Source: Planococcus wigleyi
GTDB lineage: Bacteria; Bacillota; Bacilli; Bacillales_A; Planococcaceae
Direction: 5' to 3'
NCBI RefSeq assembly: GCF_014836985.1
Contig: NZ_JACSPU010000001.1
Location: 1 to 64,000 of the forward strand
Length of the DNA: 64,000 nt
Of the stretch, positions 7,867 through 17,466 are shown piece by piece; position 1 is the stretch's first letter, and each line of letters begins with the position of its first letter. Made by a program: the position numbers and the translations under genes. The notes under the pieces are model-generated. The model saw only the letters and a list, made by a program, of their open reading frames with translations. It was not told the origin of the DNA and did not search any database.

Positions 7867-8728
7867 CCTGTAAACCTTCAGCATAGACATACATGGCTTC
7901 TTTGAGGTACTTAGCCAATCCTTCACCGTGCTGATCGATATTATTGGCGAACCGGCTATCGGATGCATACAAGTCACCCAGGCCTCGGAACATTTTCGGT
8001 GAACAATCATAGAAGCGGTTCAAAAGCGTGTAGTAAGCTTTCATCTCCGTTTGGACAGGAGCAGCCTGTGGAGGCAAATGCATCAAACTGGCAACCGTAT
8101 TGTAAATGCGGTCCCCTTCACGGTTGATTTCGTCCAAGTCCTCTTCTTCTTTTTCCACCTTCACGGGTTCGCTGTAAGCTGCTGCAGGTTCTTCATGCAA
8201 AGCCGTTTCAACTGGAGCGACCGCAACGGCAACCGCGGAGTCCTCTTTGTCATAACTCGGTACAGCCTGATAAGTTTCTAGCGGTGGTTCAGTCTGCTCG
8301 AAGACAGGAACGTCCACGTCAGTCTTTTGGTATTTCTTGAGCAGGTCTTCCTGCTTTTGGCTTGAGAAAGCCGAGAAACGTTCTGCATCTGGCAAGCTCT
8401 GCAGCCCCTGCAGTTCCAGGTGGGTCTGTTGTGCATTTTCAATCAGATTTTCAATGCGCTGTTTCTTTTGTTCAAGCAATTCAATGTGCTGGGACAATGC
8501 ATATTCCTGGTCAAAGCCATCAGCCACAAGTTCCTGGATTTTCTTCAGCGAAAAATCCAATTCTTTTAAGAATAAAATCTGTTGAAGCAATTTTAAATCT
8601 TTGCCATTGTAGTAGCGGTAACGGTTGGTGCCGATATTAGACGGTTTCAATAAACCGATGCTGTCGTAGTGATGGAGGGTCCGAACACTGACGCCCGCTA
8701 TTTTTGCCACTTCTTGTACTTTGTACAA
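7859..8728 (-). CDS. MerR-family regulator with TipAS-like effector domain
   Basis: Transcription activator of the MerR/Mta/TipAL type, 289 aa. The winged-helix DNA-binding domain covers about 1-70 (VQEVAKIAGVSVRTLHHYD, NRYRYYNGKDL) and is followed by a long dimerisation helix (about 75-115). The C-terminal 80 residues (NRFYDCSPKMFRGLGDLY and DQHGEGLAKYLKEAM) match the TipAS antibiotic-binding fold. Between them is an unusual acidic, Pro/Ala/Val-rich linker of about 80 residues. A TTG at 8728 is the best start because AGAGG is 8 nt upstream; a GTG at 8737 overlaps that site. It sits behind a 19-bp-spacer promoter, so it is probably autoregulated. Confidence 0.85.
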   Translation of the reverse strand: MYKVQEVAKIAGVSVRTLHHYDSIGLLKPSNIGTNRYRYYNGKDLKLLQQILFLKELDFSLKKIQELVADGFDQEYALSQHIELLEQKKQRIENLIENAQQTHLELQGLQSLPDAERFSAFSSQKQEDLLKKYQKTDVDVPVFEQTEPPLETYQAVPSYDKEDSAVAVAVAPVETALHEEPAAAYSEPVKVEKEEEDLDEINREGDRIYNTVASLMHLPPQAAPVQTEMKAYYTLLNRFYDCSPKMFRGLGDLYASDSRFANNIDQHGEGLAKYLKEAMYVYAEGLQDA

Positions 8729-8747
8729 TCTAATCACCTCTCTCTTT

Positions 8748-8778
8748 AAAATACACTATAACGCACCGTCAGTGTCAA
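8748..8778 (-). promoter_or_regulatory. MerR-type promoter/operator with 19-bp spacer
   Basis: On the minus strand TTGACA (8773-8778) and TATTTT (8748-8753) are separated by exactly 19 bp, the long spacer that MerR activators correct by DNA distortion. The spacer contains the imperfect dyad ACACT..ACG GTG CGT...AGTGT, centred between the boxes. It drives the MerR/TipAS gene itself. Confidence 0.8.
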
Positions 8779-8904
8779 TAGTTTCGAGAAAAAGATGCTG
8801 AAATGTATTATTTCTGCTTTAAAACTGTGTAATTTAGAAAATAATAAAAACAGACATTTCAGAAACTTCCTAGGATTTTCTAGTTATCTATGGAATAATG
8901 AAAA

Positions 8905-8918
8905 TGAAAGCGTTCTCA
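8905..8918 (+). promoter_or_regulatory. CcpA cre site
   Basis: The 14-mer TGAAAGCGTTCTCA matches the catabolite-responsive consensus TGWAANCGNTNWCA at every defined position. It lies 30 bp upstream of the aldehyde dehydrogenase start, so CcpA binding would block initiation or elongation into the lysine catabolic pair. Confidence 0.75.
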
Positions 8919-8947
8919 AAAGTCGAGTGATGAAAGGGGCAATGATG

Positions 8948-10429
8948 ATGAAATTGACCAATTTCGTGAACGGCCAATGGCAACAGGCAGAGCAGGCAAA
9001 ATTCAGGCCAGTTTTGAATCCGGCAAATGGAGAAGAGCTGGCTCAAGTAAGAATGTCCACTGCAGAGGATGTCGACTTGGCAGTACAAGCGGCTCTAAAA
9101 GCGCAGAAAAAATGGGCAAATGTGCCAGCTCCCAAACGTGCAGCTTATTTATATGAAATCGGGCGGCTGATGAAAGAACGAAAAGAGCAGCTGGCTCAAG
9201 TATTGACGAAAGAAATGGGGAAAGTCATCGAAGAAGGGCGCGGTGAAGTGCAGGAAGGAATTGATATGGCTTATTACATGGCTGGGGAAGGCAGGCGGTT
9301 ATTTGGTGAAACGACACCATCAGAACTGGCGGATAAATTTGCCATGAGCATCCGTTCGCCAATCGGCGTTGTAGGATTGATCACGCCTTGGAATTTCCCA
9401 GTGGCGATTGCCACATGGAAGTCGTTTCCGGCTATTGTGGCAGGCAATACATTCGTTTGGAAACCGGCCACCGAAACGCCAATGATGGCTTACGAAATGG
9501 CGAAAATATTCGAAGAAGCCGGGCTTCCGGAAGGAGTCGCCAATATTGTCTTCGGATCGGGCCAAGAAGTCGGGACAGCTCTTATTGAGCATCAAGGCGT
9601 TCGCGTCATTTCATTTACAGGATCTACAGAAACCGGGCGCAAAGTGGCAGAGGCAGGTGGCCGCAACCTGAAGAAAGTATCGCTTGAAATGGGAGGCAAG
9701 AACGCTGTAATCGTCATGGAAGATGCCGATCTGGACTTGGCGGTGGAAGGGATTCTGTGGAGTGCATTCGGAACCGCCGGCCAGCGCTGTACGGCATGCA
9801 GCCGGGTGATTGTTCATGCAGGCGTTAAAGAAGAGCTGCAGAAGCGTCTGCTGTCCAAGATGGAAGCGCTGACGATTGGAGATGGAATGGACGAGTCCGT
9901 CAAAGTGGGGCCGGTCATCAATCGCCAGGCACTTGAAAAAATCCATTCCTATATTGAAGTCGGCCGTCAGGAAGGAGCTACACTGCTGGTGGGCGGCGAG
10001 ATCCTGACTGGGGGCATCTATTATAAAGGGAACTATTACGCTCCGACATTGTTTACAGATGTTAAGCCGGATATGCGCATTGCACAGGAAGAAATTTTCG
10101 GGCCCGTCGTGTCAATAATTGAAGTATCAAGTTTCGAAGAGGCGATCGATGTCAACAATGGCGTGATTTATGGGTTATCCAGTTCCATTTACACCGCTGA
10201 TGTGAATCGGGCATTCAAAGCGCAGCGTGATTTGGATACTGGAATCGTTTATATCAATGCTGGTACGACAGGAGCGGAAATCCACTTGCCGTTCGGCGGG
10301 ACAAAAGGAACAGGCAACGGGCACCGCGATTCGGGAGTTGCTGCCTTAGATGTCTTTACTGAATGGAAAAGTGTCTATATCGATTACAGCGGAAAATTGC
10401 AGCGTGCTCAGATTGATAATGACATTTAA
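8948..10429 (+). CDS. Aldehyde dehydrogenase, probable aminoadipate-semialdehyde dehydrogenase
   Basis: NAD(P)-dependent aldehyde dehydrogenase, 493 aa from the ATG at 8948. The Rossmann region has the oxyanion Asn in TPWNFPVA and the FTGST(E) motif. The general base is Glu in LEMGGKN and the nucleophile is Cys in GQRCTACSR. The neighbouring gene encodes a lysine 6-dehydrogenase type enzyme whose product is allysine/piperideine-6-carboxylate, so oxidation of that aldehyde to 2-aminoadipate is the likely role. Three ATGs stand in a row (8942, 8945, 8948); AAAGGGG at 8933-8939 best fits the third. The long N-terminal extension of the open frame lies upstream of the ribosome site and contains the cre box. 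Confidence 0.85.
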   Translation: MKLTNFVNGQWQQAEQAKFRPVLNPANGEELAQVRMSTAEDVDLAVQAALKAQKKWANVPAPKRAAYLYEIGRLMKERKEQLAQVLTKEMGKVIEEGRGEVQEGIDMAYYMAGEGRRLFGETTPSELADKFAMSIRSPIGVVGLITPWNFPVAIATWKSFPAIVAGNTFVWKPATETPMMAYEMAKIFEEAGLPEGVANIVFGSGQEVGTALIEHQGVRVISFTGSTETGRKVAEAGGRNLKKVSLEMGGKNAVIVMEDADLDLAVEGILWSAFGTAGQRCTACSRVIVHAGVKEELQKRLLSKMEALTIGDGMDESVKVGPVINRQALEKIHSYIEVGRQEGATLLVGGEILTGGIYYKGNYYAPTLFTDVKPDMRIAQEEIFGPVVSIIEVSSFEEAIDVNNGVIYGLSSSIYTADVNRAFKAQRDLDTGIVYINAGTTGAEIHLPFGGTKGTGNGHRDSGVAALDVFTEWKSVYIDYSGKLQRAQIDNDI

Positions 10430-10450
10430 TGGCGAAAGGGGATGCGGGAG

Positions 10451-11617
10451 ATGAAAATCGTCGTATTAGGCGCAGGATTGATGGGCAAACAAGCGGCTCG
10501 GGACCTGGTTGAAGAGGAAGCGGTGGAACGAGTCTTTTTAGCGGATCGCAACATCAGCCAGGCAAAATTGTTCTGTGAGCAGCTTGGCAGCGATAAACTG
10601 GAAGTACTGAAACTAGATGCTGCTGATGATGCTGCATTGGCAGAAACTATCAATAAAGGCGACATTGTCATCAATGCGCTATTTTATACTTTCAATGAAA
10701 AAGTGGCGGCCACCGCCCTTCAATACGGGGTTCACGTTGTCGATTTGGGTGGCCATATTGGAGGTGCTACAGATGCTGTCCTGGACATGCACGAAAAAGC
10801 CCAGCAACAAAGAGTCACGCTGATTCCTGATCTGGGCGTGGCTCCAGGAATGATCAACATCCTGACTGGCTATGGTGCGGGCAAACTGGACCAAGTATCA
10901 GATATACGGTTGTATGTCGGAGGCATCCCACTTCATCCAGAACCGCCTCTTGAGTATAATCATGTCTTTTCATTGGAAGGGGTCTTTGACCATTACACAG
11001 ATAAATCCCATGTCATTCGCAGCGGCAAGCTGCTGGAAGTTGAATCATTATCCGAAATCGAACATGTCACTTTTAAGAATTTTGGTGAACTGGAGGCCTT
11101 CCATACTTCGGGCGGGACTTCGACTTTGACGGATACCTTCAGTGATGTCGATTCTTTGGAATACAAAACTTTGCGCTATAAGGGGCATGCCAAGAAATTT
11201 AAGCTATTGGTGGATCTCGGTTTTACCGATCGTAAAAAAACCGTGGAAGTGGATGGACGGGAAGTGAACCTTCGCGCTGTTCTAAAAGCGGTACTTGAAC
11301 CGATAACCGCACTTGGAGACAAGCAGGATGCCGTCGTCTTGCGGGTGTTGGTATCAGGAGTGAAAGAAGGAGAGGAAATCACCTACGAATACAATATGGT
11401 GACCGTGAAAGACCCGAAGACAGGTGTAACGGCAATGGCCCGTGCGACTGCCTATACGATTTCAGTCGTTGCGCAGATGATCGGCAAGGGAATTATTGAT
11501 AAGCGGGGCGCCTATCCGCCGGAAATGATTGTTCCGGGAGATGCATATATCCAGGAAATGGCCAAGCGCGGAGTGGACATCGAGGAGACAGTCCATCGTT
11601 CGGCTTTCCAAAGTTGA
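10451..11617 (+). CDS. Lysine 6-dehydrogenase-like (saccharopine dehydrogenase family)
   Basis: A 388-aa protein with an N-terminal NAD-binding fold ([16 protein letters not shown]) and the saccharopine-dehydrogenase-like C-terminal domain ([29 protein letters not shown]). It most resembles L-lysine 6-dehydrogenase of thermophilic Bacillaceae, which removes the epsilon-amino group to give allysine, which cyclises to piperideine-6-carboxylate. The ATG at 10451 has GAAAGGGG 9 nt upstream; an earlier ATG at 10442 abuts that site. It follows the aldehyde dehydrogenase by 21 bp, so the two form an operon for lysine breakdown. Saccharopine reductase activity cannot be excluded by sequence. Confidence 0.8.
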   Translation: MKIVVLGAGLMGKQAARDLVEEEAVERVFLADRNISQAKLFCEQLGSDKLEVLKLDAADDAALAETINKGDIVINALFYTFNEKVAATALQYGVHVVDLGGHIGGATDAVLDMHEKAQQQRVTLIPDLGVAPGMINILTGYGAGKLDQVSDIRLYVGGIPLHPEPPLEYNHVFSLEGVFDHYTDKSHVIRSGKLLEVESLSEIEHVTFKNFGELEAFHTSGGTSTLTDTFSDVDSLEYKTLRYKGHAKKFKLLVDLGFTDRKKTVEVDGREVNLRAVLKAVLEPITALGDKQDAVVLRVLVSGVKEGEEITYEYNMVTVKDPKTGVTAMARATAYTISVVAQMIGKGIIDKRGAYPPEMIVPGDAYIQEMAKRGVDIEETVHRSAFQS

Positions 11618-11653
11618 TGAATTAAGTTCTGGCCGTTTTAAAAACGAACAGTG

Positions 11654-11689
11654 AAAAGGCAGGGTTCCTATTGGAGCCATGCCTTTTTT
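11654..11689. terminator. Terminator between convergent genes
   Basis: Stem AAAAGGCA.GG.TCC with GGA.CC.TGCCTTTT, one mismatch and one wobble, 4-nt loop, T run; A-rich on the 5' side so it can work in both directions. Confidence 0.8.
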
Positions 11690-11693
11690 CGGC

Positions 11694-12605
11694 TTATATC
11701 AGTTCTTCTGCTCGTTTGGGCACTAGCATTTTTAGGCTGCCCGGCTGAATTTCGATATCGAGCGGTGTCTTTAAATAGATTTCGCCATCGGTATCGACAT
11801 CCAATTCTTCCGTTGTTTTGATGGAAATGGATTTTCCTTGGTAATGGACGATATGCTCAAGTTCTTCAGTCACCACTTCAGGCTGCGACAATGAAAACCA
11901 TTCACGCAGGGCAGCCAAAGAAGATGTTTGGATAATAAATAGATCCAATAGGCCATCTGCCGGATCGATTGTGGCCAATGGGAAGTTATGCGTACCGATC
12001 GATTTGCCGTTCATGACAAGAACCAGCACGCCTTCTTCAGCATAGGTGATGCCATCAATCTTCAGCTGCACGGGGAATGGGTCTGCCTGTCGCATGGATT
12101 GCAGCGCACTCATAAAATAGCTCAGCTTACCATAACGCTCTTTTAGATGAGGATCAATATTTGAAGACGCATCCGTGATCAGCCCGATGCCAGCAAAGTT
12201 AAGGAAAGACCCGCCATTGATCCGACCCGTGTCGATATCCCTAAATTCCCCATTGATCAATTCTTCCGCTGCTAAATTCAAGTCTAAAGGGATATTCAAG
12301 GTGCGTGCAAAATCATTGCACGTGCCACTTGGCAATATAGCCATCGGAGGAGGGGCGGGAATAGCTGATAAGGCACGGACTGCAGAATGGACCGTCCCAT
12401 CGCCTCCAGCGATAAACAAAATGTCTGCATGGGTTGCAGCTGTCTGGCAGGCATTTTCGAACTCTTCGGGTGATTCAGTTTGGATAAGTTCGAGTGACTT
12501 GGAGGCTTCAGCCAAGTGCGGAACGGCCATTCGCAGGACGGAGTCTATCGTAGACGCTCCTGCGTTGCCGTTATACAATAAAACGGAACGATTGAACTTA
12601 GGCAT
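11694..12605 (-). CDS. Diacylglycerol kinase family lipid kinase
   Basis: YegS/BmrU/DagK-type lipid kinase, 303 aa. The catalytic fold has GGDGTVHSA (nucleotide loop), LPSGTCNDFARTL and the later GIGLITDAS and DPADGLLDLF segments. The family phosphorylates diacylglycerol or related lipids with ATP at the membrane surface. It is shorter in similarity to DagK than to BmrU/YtlR-like proteins, so the exact lipid is uncertain. It stands alone, divergent from the alaX-type gene, and shares the downstream terminator with the lysine catabolism operon. Confidence 0.85.
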   Translation of the reverse strand: MPKFNRSVLLYNGNAGASTIDSVLRMAVPHLAEASKSLELIQTESPEEFENACQTAATHADILFIAGGDGTVHSAVRALSAIPAPPPMAILPSGTCNDFARTLNIPLDLNLAAEELINGEFRDIDTGRINGGSFLNFAGIGLITDASSNIDPHLKERYGKLSYFMSALQSMRQADPFPVQLKIDGITYAEEGVLVLVMNGKSIGTHNFPLATIDPADGLLDLFIIQTSSLAALREWFSLSQPEVVTEELEHIVHYQGKSISIKTTEELDVDTDGEIYLKTPLDIEIQPGSLKMLVPKRAEELI

Positions 12606-12699
12606 TTCATGTGCCCTCCTGTACTTCTATTTATCTATCTATTCCCACTAATACAGATCCCGTAAACTATGGCAGACTACAAAAAAATGAGGTGTCAGC

Positions 12700-13881
12700 A
12701 TGACGATGAAATTATATTATCAGGATTCGGAGATTTCAGAAGCAATGGTAGAAGTGATAAAGACTGGAAAAGATCAAGCAGGCTTTTATGCTGTTTTGGA
12801 CCAAAGCTGTTTCTATCCAGAAGGCGGCGGCCAACCGGCAGATACCGGCAATATCGGATCTGCAAACGTACTGGATGTCCAGACAGTGGAAGGAGAAATC
12901 CGCCATTATACCGATGTCGAGCTTCCAAAAGAACGTTTTGCTGCAAAATTGGACTGGCAAAAAAGATGGGATCATATGCAGCAGCATGCCGGGCAACATT
13001 TATTGAGCGCATTGTTTGAGGACGAATATGGCTTAAAAACCCAAAGTTTTCATTTAGGGCAAGAGCGTGTCTCCATCGATTTGGATTTGGATACAGTAAC
13101 AAAAGAACAGCTGCTGGAAGTCGAAGATATGGCCAACAAAACGATCAGCCGACGCCTTGTGATTTCCACAAAGTGGGTCAGTCCTGCAGAAGCCGAAGAA
13201 TTAAAGTTGAGAAAGCCGCCGGCAGTTGAAGGCGACATCCGTTTGGTTGGAATTGATGGCATTGATCTGAATGCGTGCGGAGGCACTCATCCCAAAAACA
13301 CGTCAGACATCGGCCTGTTGAAGATCATTTCCACAGAAAAAGCGAAAGGCGGCACACGGGTTTATTTTCTATGCGGCAATCGGGCTTTAACGTATTTTAA
13401 CTTTTTGATGGACACCACTGACAAATTGGTTGTTCAGTTGAATGCGCCGGCTTCTGAATTGTCCGAAGCTGCCGGGGCTTTGCTGGCTGAAAAAGCCACA
13501 GCTGATAAAACAATCAAAACCTTGCAGGAACAATTATTGAATCTGGAAGCGGAAGCGATTCTTCCAGACAATGGCGTTGTCGAAAAATTGTTTGAAGACC
13601 GGCCGATCAAAGAGCTGCAACAGCTCGCCCGTTATGTAATCAGCCGGCATCATGCGGCGACCGTGCTGTTCATCAGCCGTTCAGGGGATGATGTGCGTTT
13701 TGTTTGTGCAAAAGGTGAACAGGCGCCGGGCGATATGCGGGAAGTGCTGAAGCAACTGCTGGCATTGACGGATGGGAAAGGCGGCGGCAATCCTCAGTTT
13801 GCACAAGGCGGTGGCAAGACTGCTGAAGCACCAGAAAGATTCCAGGAGATTTTTCGGACAATGGTAAAGAATTTCGGATAA
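12700..13881 (+). CDS. AlaX-type alanyl-tRNA editing protein
   Basis: Free-standing relative of the editing half of alanyl-tRNA synthetase, 393 aa, which hydrolyses Ser-tRNA(Ala) and Gly-tRNA(Ala). The second-additional domain has FYPEGGGQPADTG and the zinc-binding pair HAGQH (HxxxH); the other metal ligands are Cys and His of ACGGTH. The C-terminal third carries the DHHA1 glycine-rich motif GGGNPQFAQGGG, so this is the long AlaX form. GAGGTG precedes the ATG at 12700 by 6-7 nt. It is a single gene. Confidence 0.9.
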   Translation: MTMKLYYQDSEISEAMVEVIKTGKDQAGFYAVLDQSCFYPEGGGQPADTGNIGSANVLDVQTVEGEIRHYTDVELPKERFAAKLDWQKRWDHMQQHAGQHLLSALFEDEYGLKTQSFHLGQERVSIDLDLDTVTKEQLLEVEDMANKTISRRLVISTKWVSPAEAEELKLRKPPAVEGDIRLVGIDGIDLNACGGTHPKNTSDIGLLKIISTEKAKGGTRVYFLCGNRALTYFNFLMDTTDKLVVQLNAPASELSEAAGALLAEKATADKTIKTLQEQLLNLEAEAILPDNGVVEKLFEDRPIKELQQLARYVISRHHAATVLFISRSGDDVRFVCAKGEQAPGDMREVLKQLLALTDGKGGGNPQFAQGGGKTAEAPERFQEIFRTMVKNFG

Positions 13882-13949
13882 ACTGTGTAACTTTTCCAGC
13901 GCATTGCTGTCTAATGGGAAAAGGGATGTCTGAAAGGGCGTGAAGCATC

Positions 13950-16106
13950 ATGAAGAAGAAAATCTGGGCCATTGCAGCTGTCGTGGCTACAGCGCTTATT
14001 CTAGCTTTTGTTTTTCTCAATGATAAGGTGTCGGTGAGCGCATCTCCGGTGGCGTTAGCGGAGCAGGGCTGGAAAGCTAATTTTTCTTCTGCACTTCAGC
14101 AGGATGCTGTAAATAACGGCGATCTGTACATCACGGATGCAGAAGGTGAAAACATAGCTGCCGAAATGATCATCCACGCCAATGGCAAGACCTTGGAAGT
14201 GCCGGGGCTGGCCACAGGCGAATATCGATTGCATATCAAAAAAAAAGCCTTACAAAACAGTTTTGTAAAAAGCTTAGCAGCTACTGAAATAACGTTCGTT
14301 GTTCAGGAACAATTGGAAAAGCTGTCAGAGGAAGAAGAGCTGCGCATGTACTTTTCCCGGCTGATGGAAATGCAGCGAAATAATCCGCGATACGGTGGGG
14401 CCGTTGCAGAGAACAGTGAAGAGACGGCCGAATCCTCCGACTCTGCAGCAGGCGAAGCTGAAGGTTCTGGTGGAGGTCATTCAAGCACCAATAATCAGGT
14501 GGATGGGGTGGATGAAGCGGACCTGGTGAAAACGGATGGTTCGTATGTCTACTCGATCAGTGAGTCTCGAGTGGTGATTTCGGATGTCCGCAATCCGCAG
14601 GGAATGACAGTGGCTGCCGAGCTGCCATTTACAGAAGAAACTTATCCGCAGCAGCTTTTCTTATCAGGCGACACCTTGGTGGTTATGGGCAGCCGCTTTT
14701 CTGCCATGCCAACAGATGACTTCCAGCTGCCGGAGAACCAGTTGCCGCATTTGAACGTCACATCTGTTTCTTTATACGATGTCAGCAAGCCCACTTCACC
14801 TCAGCTGATCCGCGAGTTTGGCAGTGAAGGGAATTTGAACGGTGCAAGGCTGACGAACAATGTCCTTTACTTTGTCACCAATGTTTACCCCGATTATTGG
14901 ATCTTGGAAGAACAGAGTGAGCCTGAACTCCGGCCGCATCACTATGATTCGAAAGAAGGCGGGACCCTTCAACCGCTCCCTTACGACAGTATCGCGATTC
15001 TGCCTGGAACGATGGAAGGCAGCTATAGCGTCATCACGGCGATCGACCTTGCTGCACCTGAAACCAACGACATTTCGACAGAAGGTTTTTTGGGCGGCAG
15101 TGAGCAGCTTTACATGAATGAAGAAAATCTGTATCTGACCGCTTCTGCCTATGTTCCGTTGGATGATGAATCGGTACGGAGCGGCAGAGAAACAATGATT
15201 TGGATTCCGGAACAAGCCAATACCGAGATTTTTAAATTCGGGTTGAACGGGACGGCTGTAGAGTTCCTGGCTTCTTCAGAAATAACGGGTTCTCTTCTTA
15301 ACCAATTTTCCATGGATGAACACAACGGCTATTTCCGAGTGGTGACCACAGAAGGGATTGCTTGGGATCTCACCACACCATCGAAAAATCATCTGTTCGT
15401 TCTGGATGGACAAATGAAGCAGGTTGGATCAGTGGAAGATTTGGCACCTGGAGAACGGGTTTATTCCGCTCGCTTTATCGGAGATAAAGCCTATATGGTG
15501 ACTTTCAAAGAAACCGATCCCCTTTTCGTCATTGATATTTCGGCGCCTTCTTCTCCGCAAGTGCTAGGAGAATTGAAAATACCGGGCTTCTCAAATTACT
15601 TGCATCCTTTGGATGACAATCATTTGATTGGTTTCGGCTATGATACGAAACTGGTGCCTGAAAAAAATGGAGAACCGCGCGTAGTCACAGGGGGCATGAA
15701 AATTTCTTTGTTTGACGTCAGTAACTTTAATGCCCCAGTAGAGAAAGATATGGAAATCATTGGAGGGGCAGGCACTTACTCAGCGCTTCAATACGACCAT
15801 AAAGCGCTGTTTACGCATAAGGAGAAAAACTTATTCGGTTTTCCAGCTGCCATTTATAAAGAGACTACAGGCGATTACGTGGAATTTGAAGGCGAAGGTG
15901 CGTTGATCTACACCATCACGGACCAAGGCATTTCACAAACCGCAAGCTTGGTCGAACAAAGCGACAATCAGTACGAAGATTGGAACACTGCTGTACAGCG
16001 GATCCTCTATGTTGGTGACACGCTTTATACAGTCGCGAATGGTGAAATTAAGAGCTATGGTCTGGAGACATTTGAACCCATCAGCATTCTGAAATTTGAT
16101 CAGTAG
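13950..16106 (+). CDS. Secreted/anchored beta-propeller protein
   Basis: A 718-aa protein with an uncleaved or cleaved N-terminal signal (KKKIWAIAAVVATALILAFVFL). An acidic Ser/Gly-rich spacer (about 150-180) is followed by a C-terminal beta-propeller domain of the Beta_propel family starting near NQVDGVDEADLVKTDG. Repeated blades contain patterns such as YDVSKPTSPQLI, VIDISAPSSPQVLG and LFDVSNFNAPVEK. The function of this extracellular family is unknown; a binding or surface role is likely. A run of nine A bases at 14238-14246 encodes KKK and could be slippage-prone. It has a terminator directly after the stop. Confidence 0.85.
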   Translation: MKKKIWAIAAVVATALILAFVFLNDKVSVSASPVALAEQGWKANFSSALQQDAVNNGDLYITDAEGENIAAEMIIHANGKTLEVPGLATGEYRLHIKKKALQNSFVKSLAATEITFVVQEQLEKLSEEEELRMYFSRLMEMQRNNPRYGGAVAENSEETAESSDSAAGEAEGSGGGHSSTNNQVDGVDEADLVKTDGSYVYSISESRVVISDVRNPQGMTVAAELPFTEETYPQQLFLSGDTLVVMGSRFSAMPTDDFQLPENQLPHLNVTSVSLYDVSKPTSPQLIREFGSEGNLNGARLTNNVLYFVTNVYPDYWILEEQSEPELRPHHYDSKEGGTLQPLPYDSIAILPGTMEGSYSVITAIDLAAPETNDISTEGFLGGSEQLYMNEENLYLTASAYVPLDDESVRSGRETMIWIPEQANTEIFKFGLNGTAVEFLASSEITGSLLNQFSMDEHNGYFRVVTTEGIAWDLTTPSKNHLFVLDGQMKQVGSVEDLAPGERVYSARFIGDKAYMVTFKETDPLFVIDISAPSSPQVLGELKIPGFSNYLHPLDDNHLIGFGYDTKLVPEKNGEPRVVTGGMKISLFDVSNFNAPVEKDMEIIGGAGTYSALQYDHKALFTHKEKNLFGFPAAIYKETTGDYVEFEGEGALIYTITDQGISQTASLVEQSDNQYEDWNTAVQRILYVGDTLYTVANGEIKSYGLETFEPISILKFDQ

Positions 16107-16111
16107 CAAAG

Positions 16112-16143
16112 AAGAGGCGGATTTTTATCCGTCTCTTTTTTTT
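16112..16143 (+). terminator. Terminator
   Basis: Stem AAGAGGCGGAT/ATCCGTCTCTT with a TTTT loop and a T run. Confidence 0.88.
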
Positions 16144-16212
16144 ATATGTTTTTAATTAGCAGAAAAAGGGAAGTTGAGAAGTATTCTGAAAACTATAAAT
16201 GGAGGGATATCG

Positions 16213-17352
16213 ATGAAAGCCGTAACATTCCAAGGAACAAAAAACATGCAGGTGAAAGAAGTAAAAGATCCTGAAATCCAGAAAAATGATGATATTATCG
16301 TGAAAATAACTTCCACGGCTATATGCGGAACAGATTTGCATATTTATCAGGGCGCTTTGCCGACGACAAAAGATACAGTCATTGGGCATGAACCGATGGG
16401 GATTGTCGAAGAAGTAGGGTCAGGCGTCACCAAAGTGAAAAAAGGAGATCGCATCGTACTTCCTTTCAACGTCAGCTGTGGCCATTGTTTTTATTGCAGC
16501 CATGAAATGGAGAGCCAGTGTGATAATTCAAATGGCAACCCCCATTTCGACACAGGCGGCTATTTCGGCTTAACGGAACGCTATGGAGATTATTCTGGTG
16601 GACAAGCTGAATATTTGCGTGTACCTTACGGAAATTTCATGCCGCTTGTCATCCCGGAATCCTCTGAGTTGGAAGATGAATCACTCCTGTTCCTGTCTGA
16701 CGTTCTGCCGACTGCTTGGTGGAGTGTCGAAAACGCAGGAGTGAAAAAAGGCGACACGGTTGTTGTGTTAGGCTGTGGTCCTATCGGGCTCATGACACAG
16801 AAATTCGCCTGGATGCAAGGCGCCAGCCGCGTAATTGCGGTGGATGAAATTCCTTACCGGATGGAACTTGCTAAAAAAATGAACAATGTCGAAATTGTTG
16901 ATTTCAGTAAACATGACAATACAGGGGCTTTAATCCATGAAATCACGCAAGGCGGGGCGAATGTTGTCATCGATTGCGTAGGGATGGATGGCAAGAAATC
17001 GCCGGCAGAAGCAGCTCAGCAAAAATTGATGCTGCAAGGTGGTACTCTCAGCGCAATTGATATTGCAAAAGACGCCGTCAGCAAATTTGGTACGATTCAG
17101 CTCACAGGAGTTTATGGCTTGACGTACAATATGTTCCCTCTTGGAAATATGTTCGAGCGGAACGTCACCTTGAAAATGGGACAGGCTCCAGTTATTCACC
17201 TAATGCCGATGCTTTACAAAAAAATCGAAAACGGAGAATTCGATCCGCGTGAAATCATTTCACATATTGTGCCGCTGGAAAGTGCCGCAGACGCATATCA
17301 GATTTTCAACGACCATCAGGATAATTGTACAAAAGTCGTCTTGAAACCATAA
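16213..17352 (+). CDS. Zinc-dependent alcohol dehydrogenase
   Basis: Medium-chain, zinc-dependent alcohol/formaldehyde dehydrogenase, 379 aa. Catalytic zinc ligands are visible as Cys in AICGTDLH and His-Glu in GHEPMG. The structural zinc loop is CGHCFYC followed by a fourth Cys in ESQC. The coenzyme fold has VVLGCGPIGL. The subgroup (FdhA/ThrDH-like with VSCGHC and DVLPTAWW) often acts on formaldehyde, glutathione- or thiol-adducts or butanediol. Substrate is not decided by sequence. GGAGGG lies 6 nt before the ATG at 16213. It is monocistronic. Confidence 0.87.
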   Translation: MKAVTFQGTKNMQVKEVKDPEIQKNDDIIVKITSTAICGTDLHIYQGALPTTKDTVIGHEPMGIVEEVGSGVTKVKKGDRIVLPFNVSCGHCFYCSHEMESQCDNSNGNPHFDTGGYFGLTERYGDYSGGQAEYLRVPYGNFMPLVIPESSELEDESLLFLSDVLPTAWWSVENAGVKKGDTVVVLGCGPIGLMTQKFAWMQGASRVIAVDEIPYRMELAKKMNNVEIVDFSKHDNTGALIHEITQGGANVVIDCVGMDGKKSPAEAAQQKLMLQGGTLSAIDIAKDAVSKFGTIQLTGVYGLTYNMFPLGNMFERNVTLKMGQAPVIHLMPMLYKKIENGEFDPREIISHIVPLESAADAYQIFNDHQDNCTKVVLKP

Positions 17353-17378
17353 TTATCGATTCATCTCCAACACACCAT

Positions 17379-17413
17379 TAAACGCCCCGACGACCTGGGG
17401 CGTTTAATTTTTT
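17379..17413 (+). terminator. Terminator
   Basis: Stem TTAAACGCCCC/GGGGCGTTTAA with a T run. Confidence 0.87.
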
Positions 17414-17466
17414 GTCCATGTGCGTTATGATGAGTACAGAAACCGACCGCGAGAGGAGAGAGACAT

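Noticed and set aside
14238-14246. Phase-variable homopolymer in the beta-propeller gene
   Set aside because: Nine A bases encode KKK, but A runs of this length also occur elsewhere in the window (for example near the tdh end), so there is no specific sign of phase variation.
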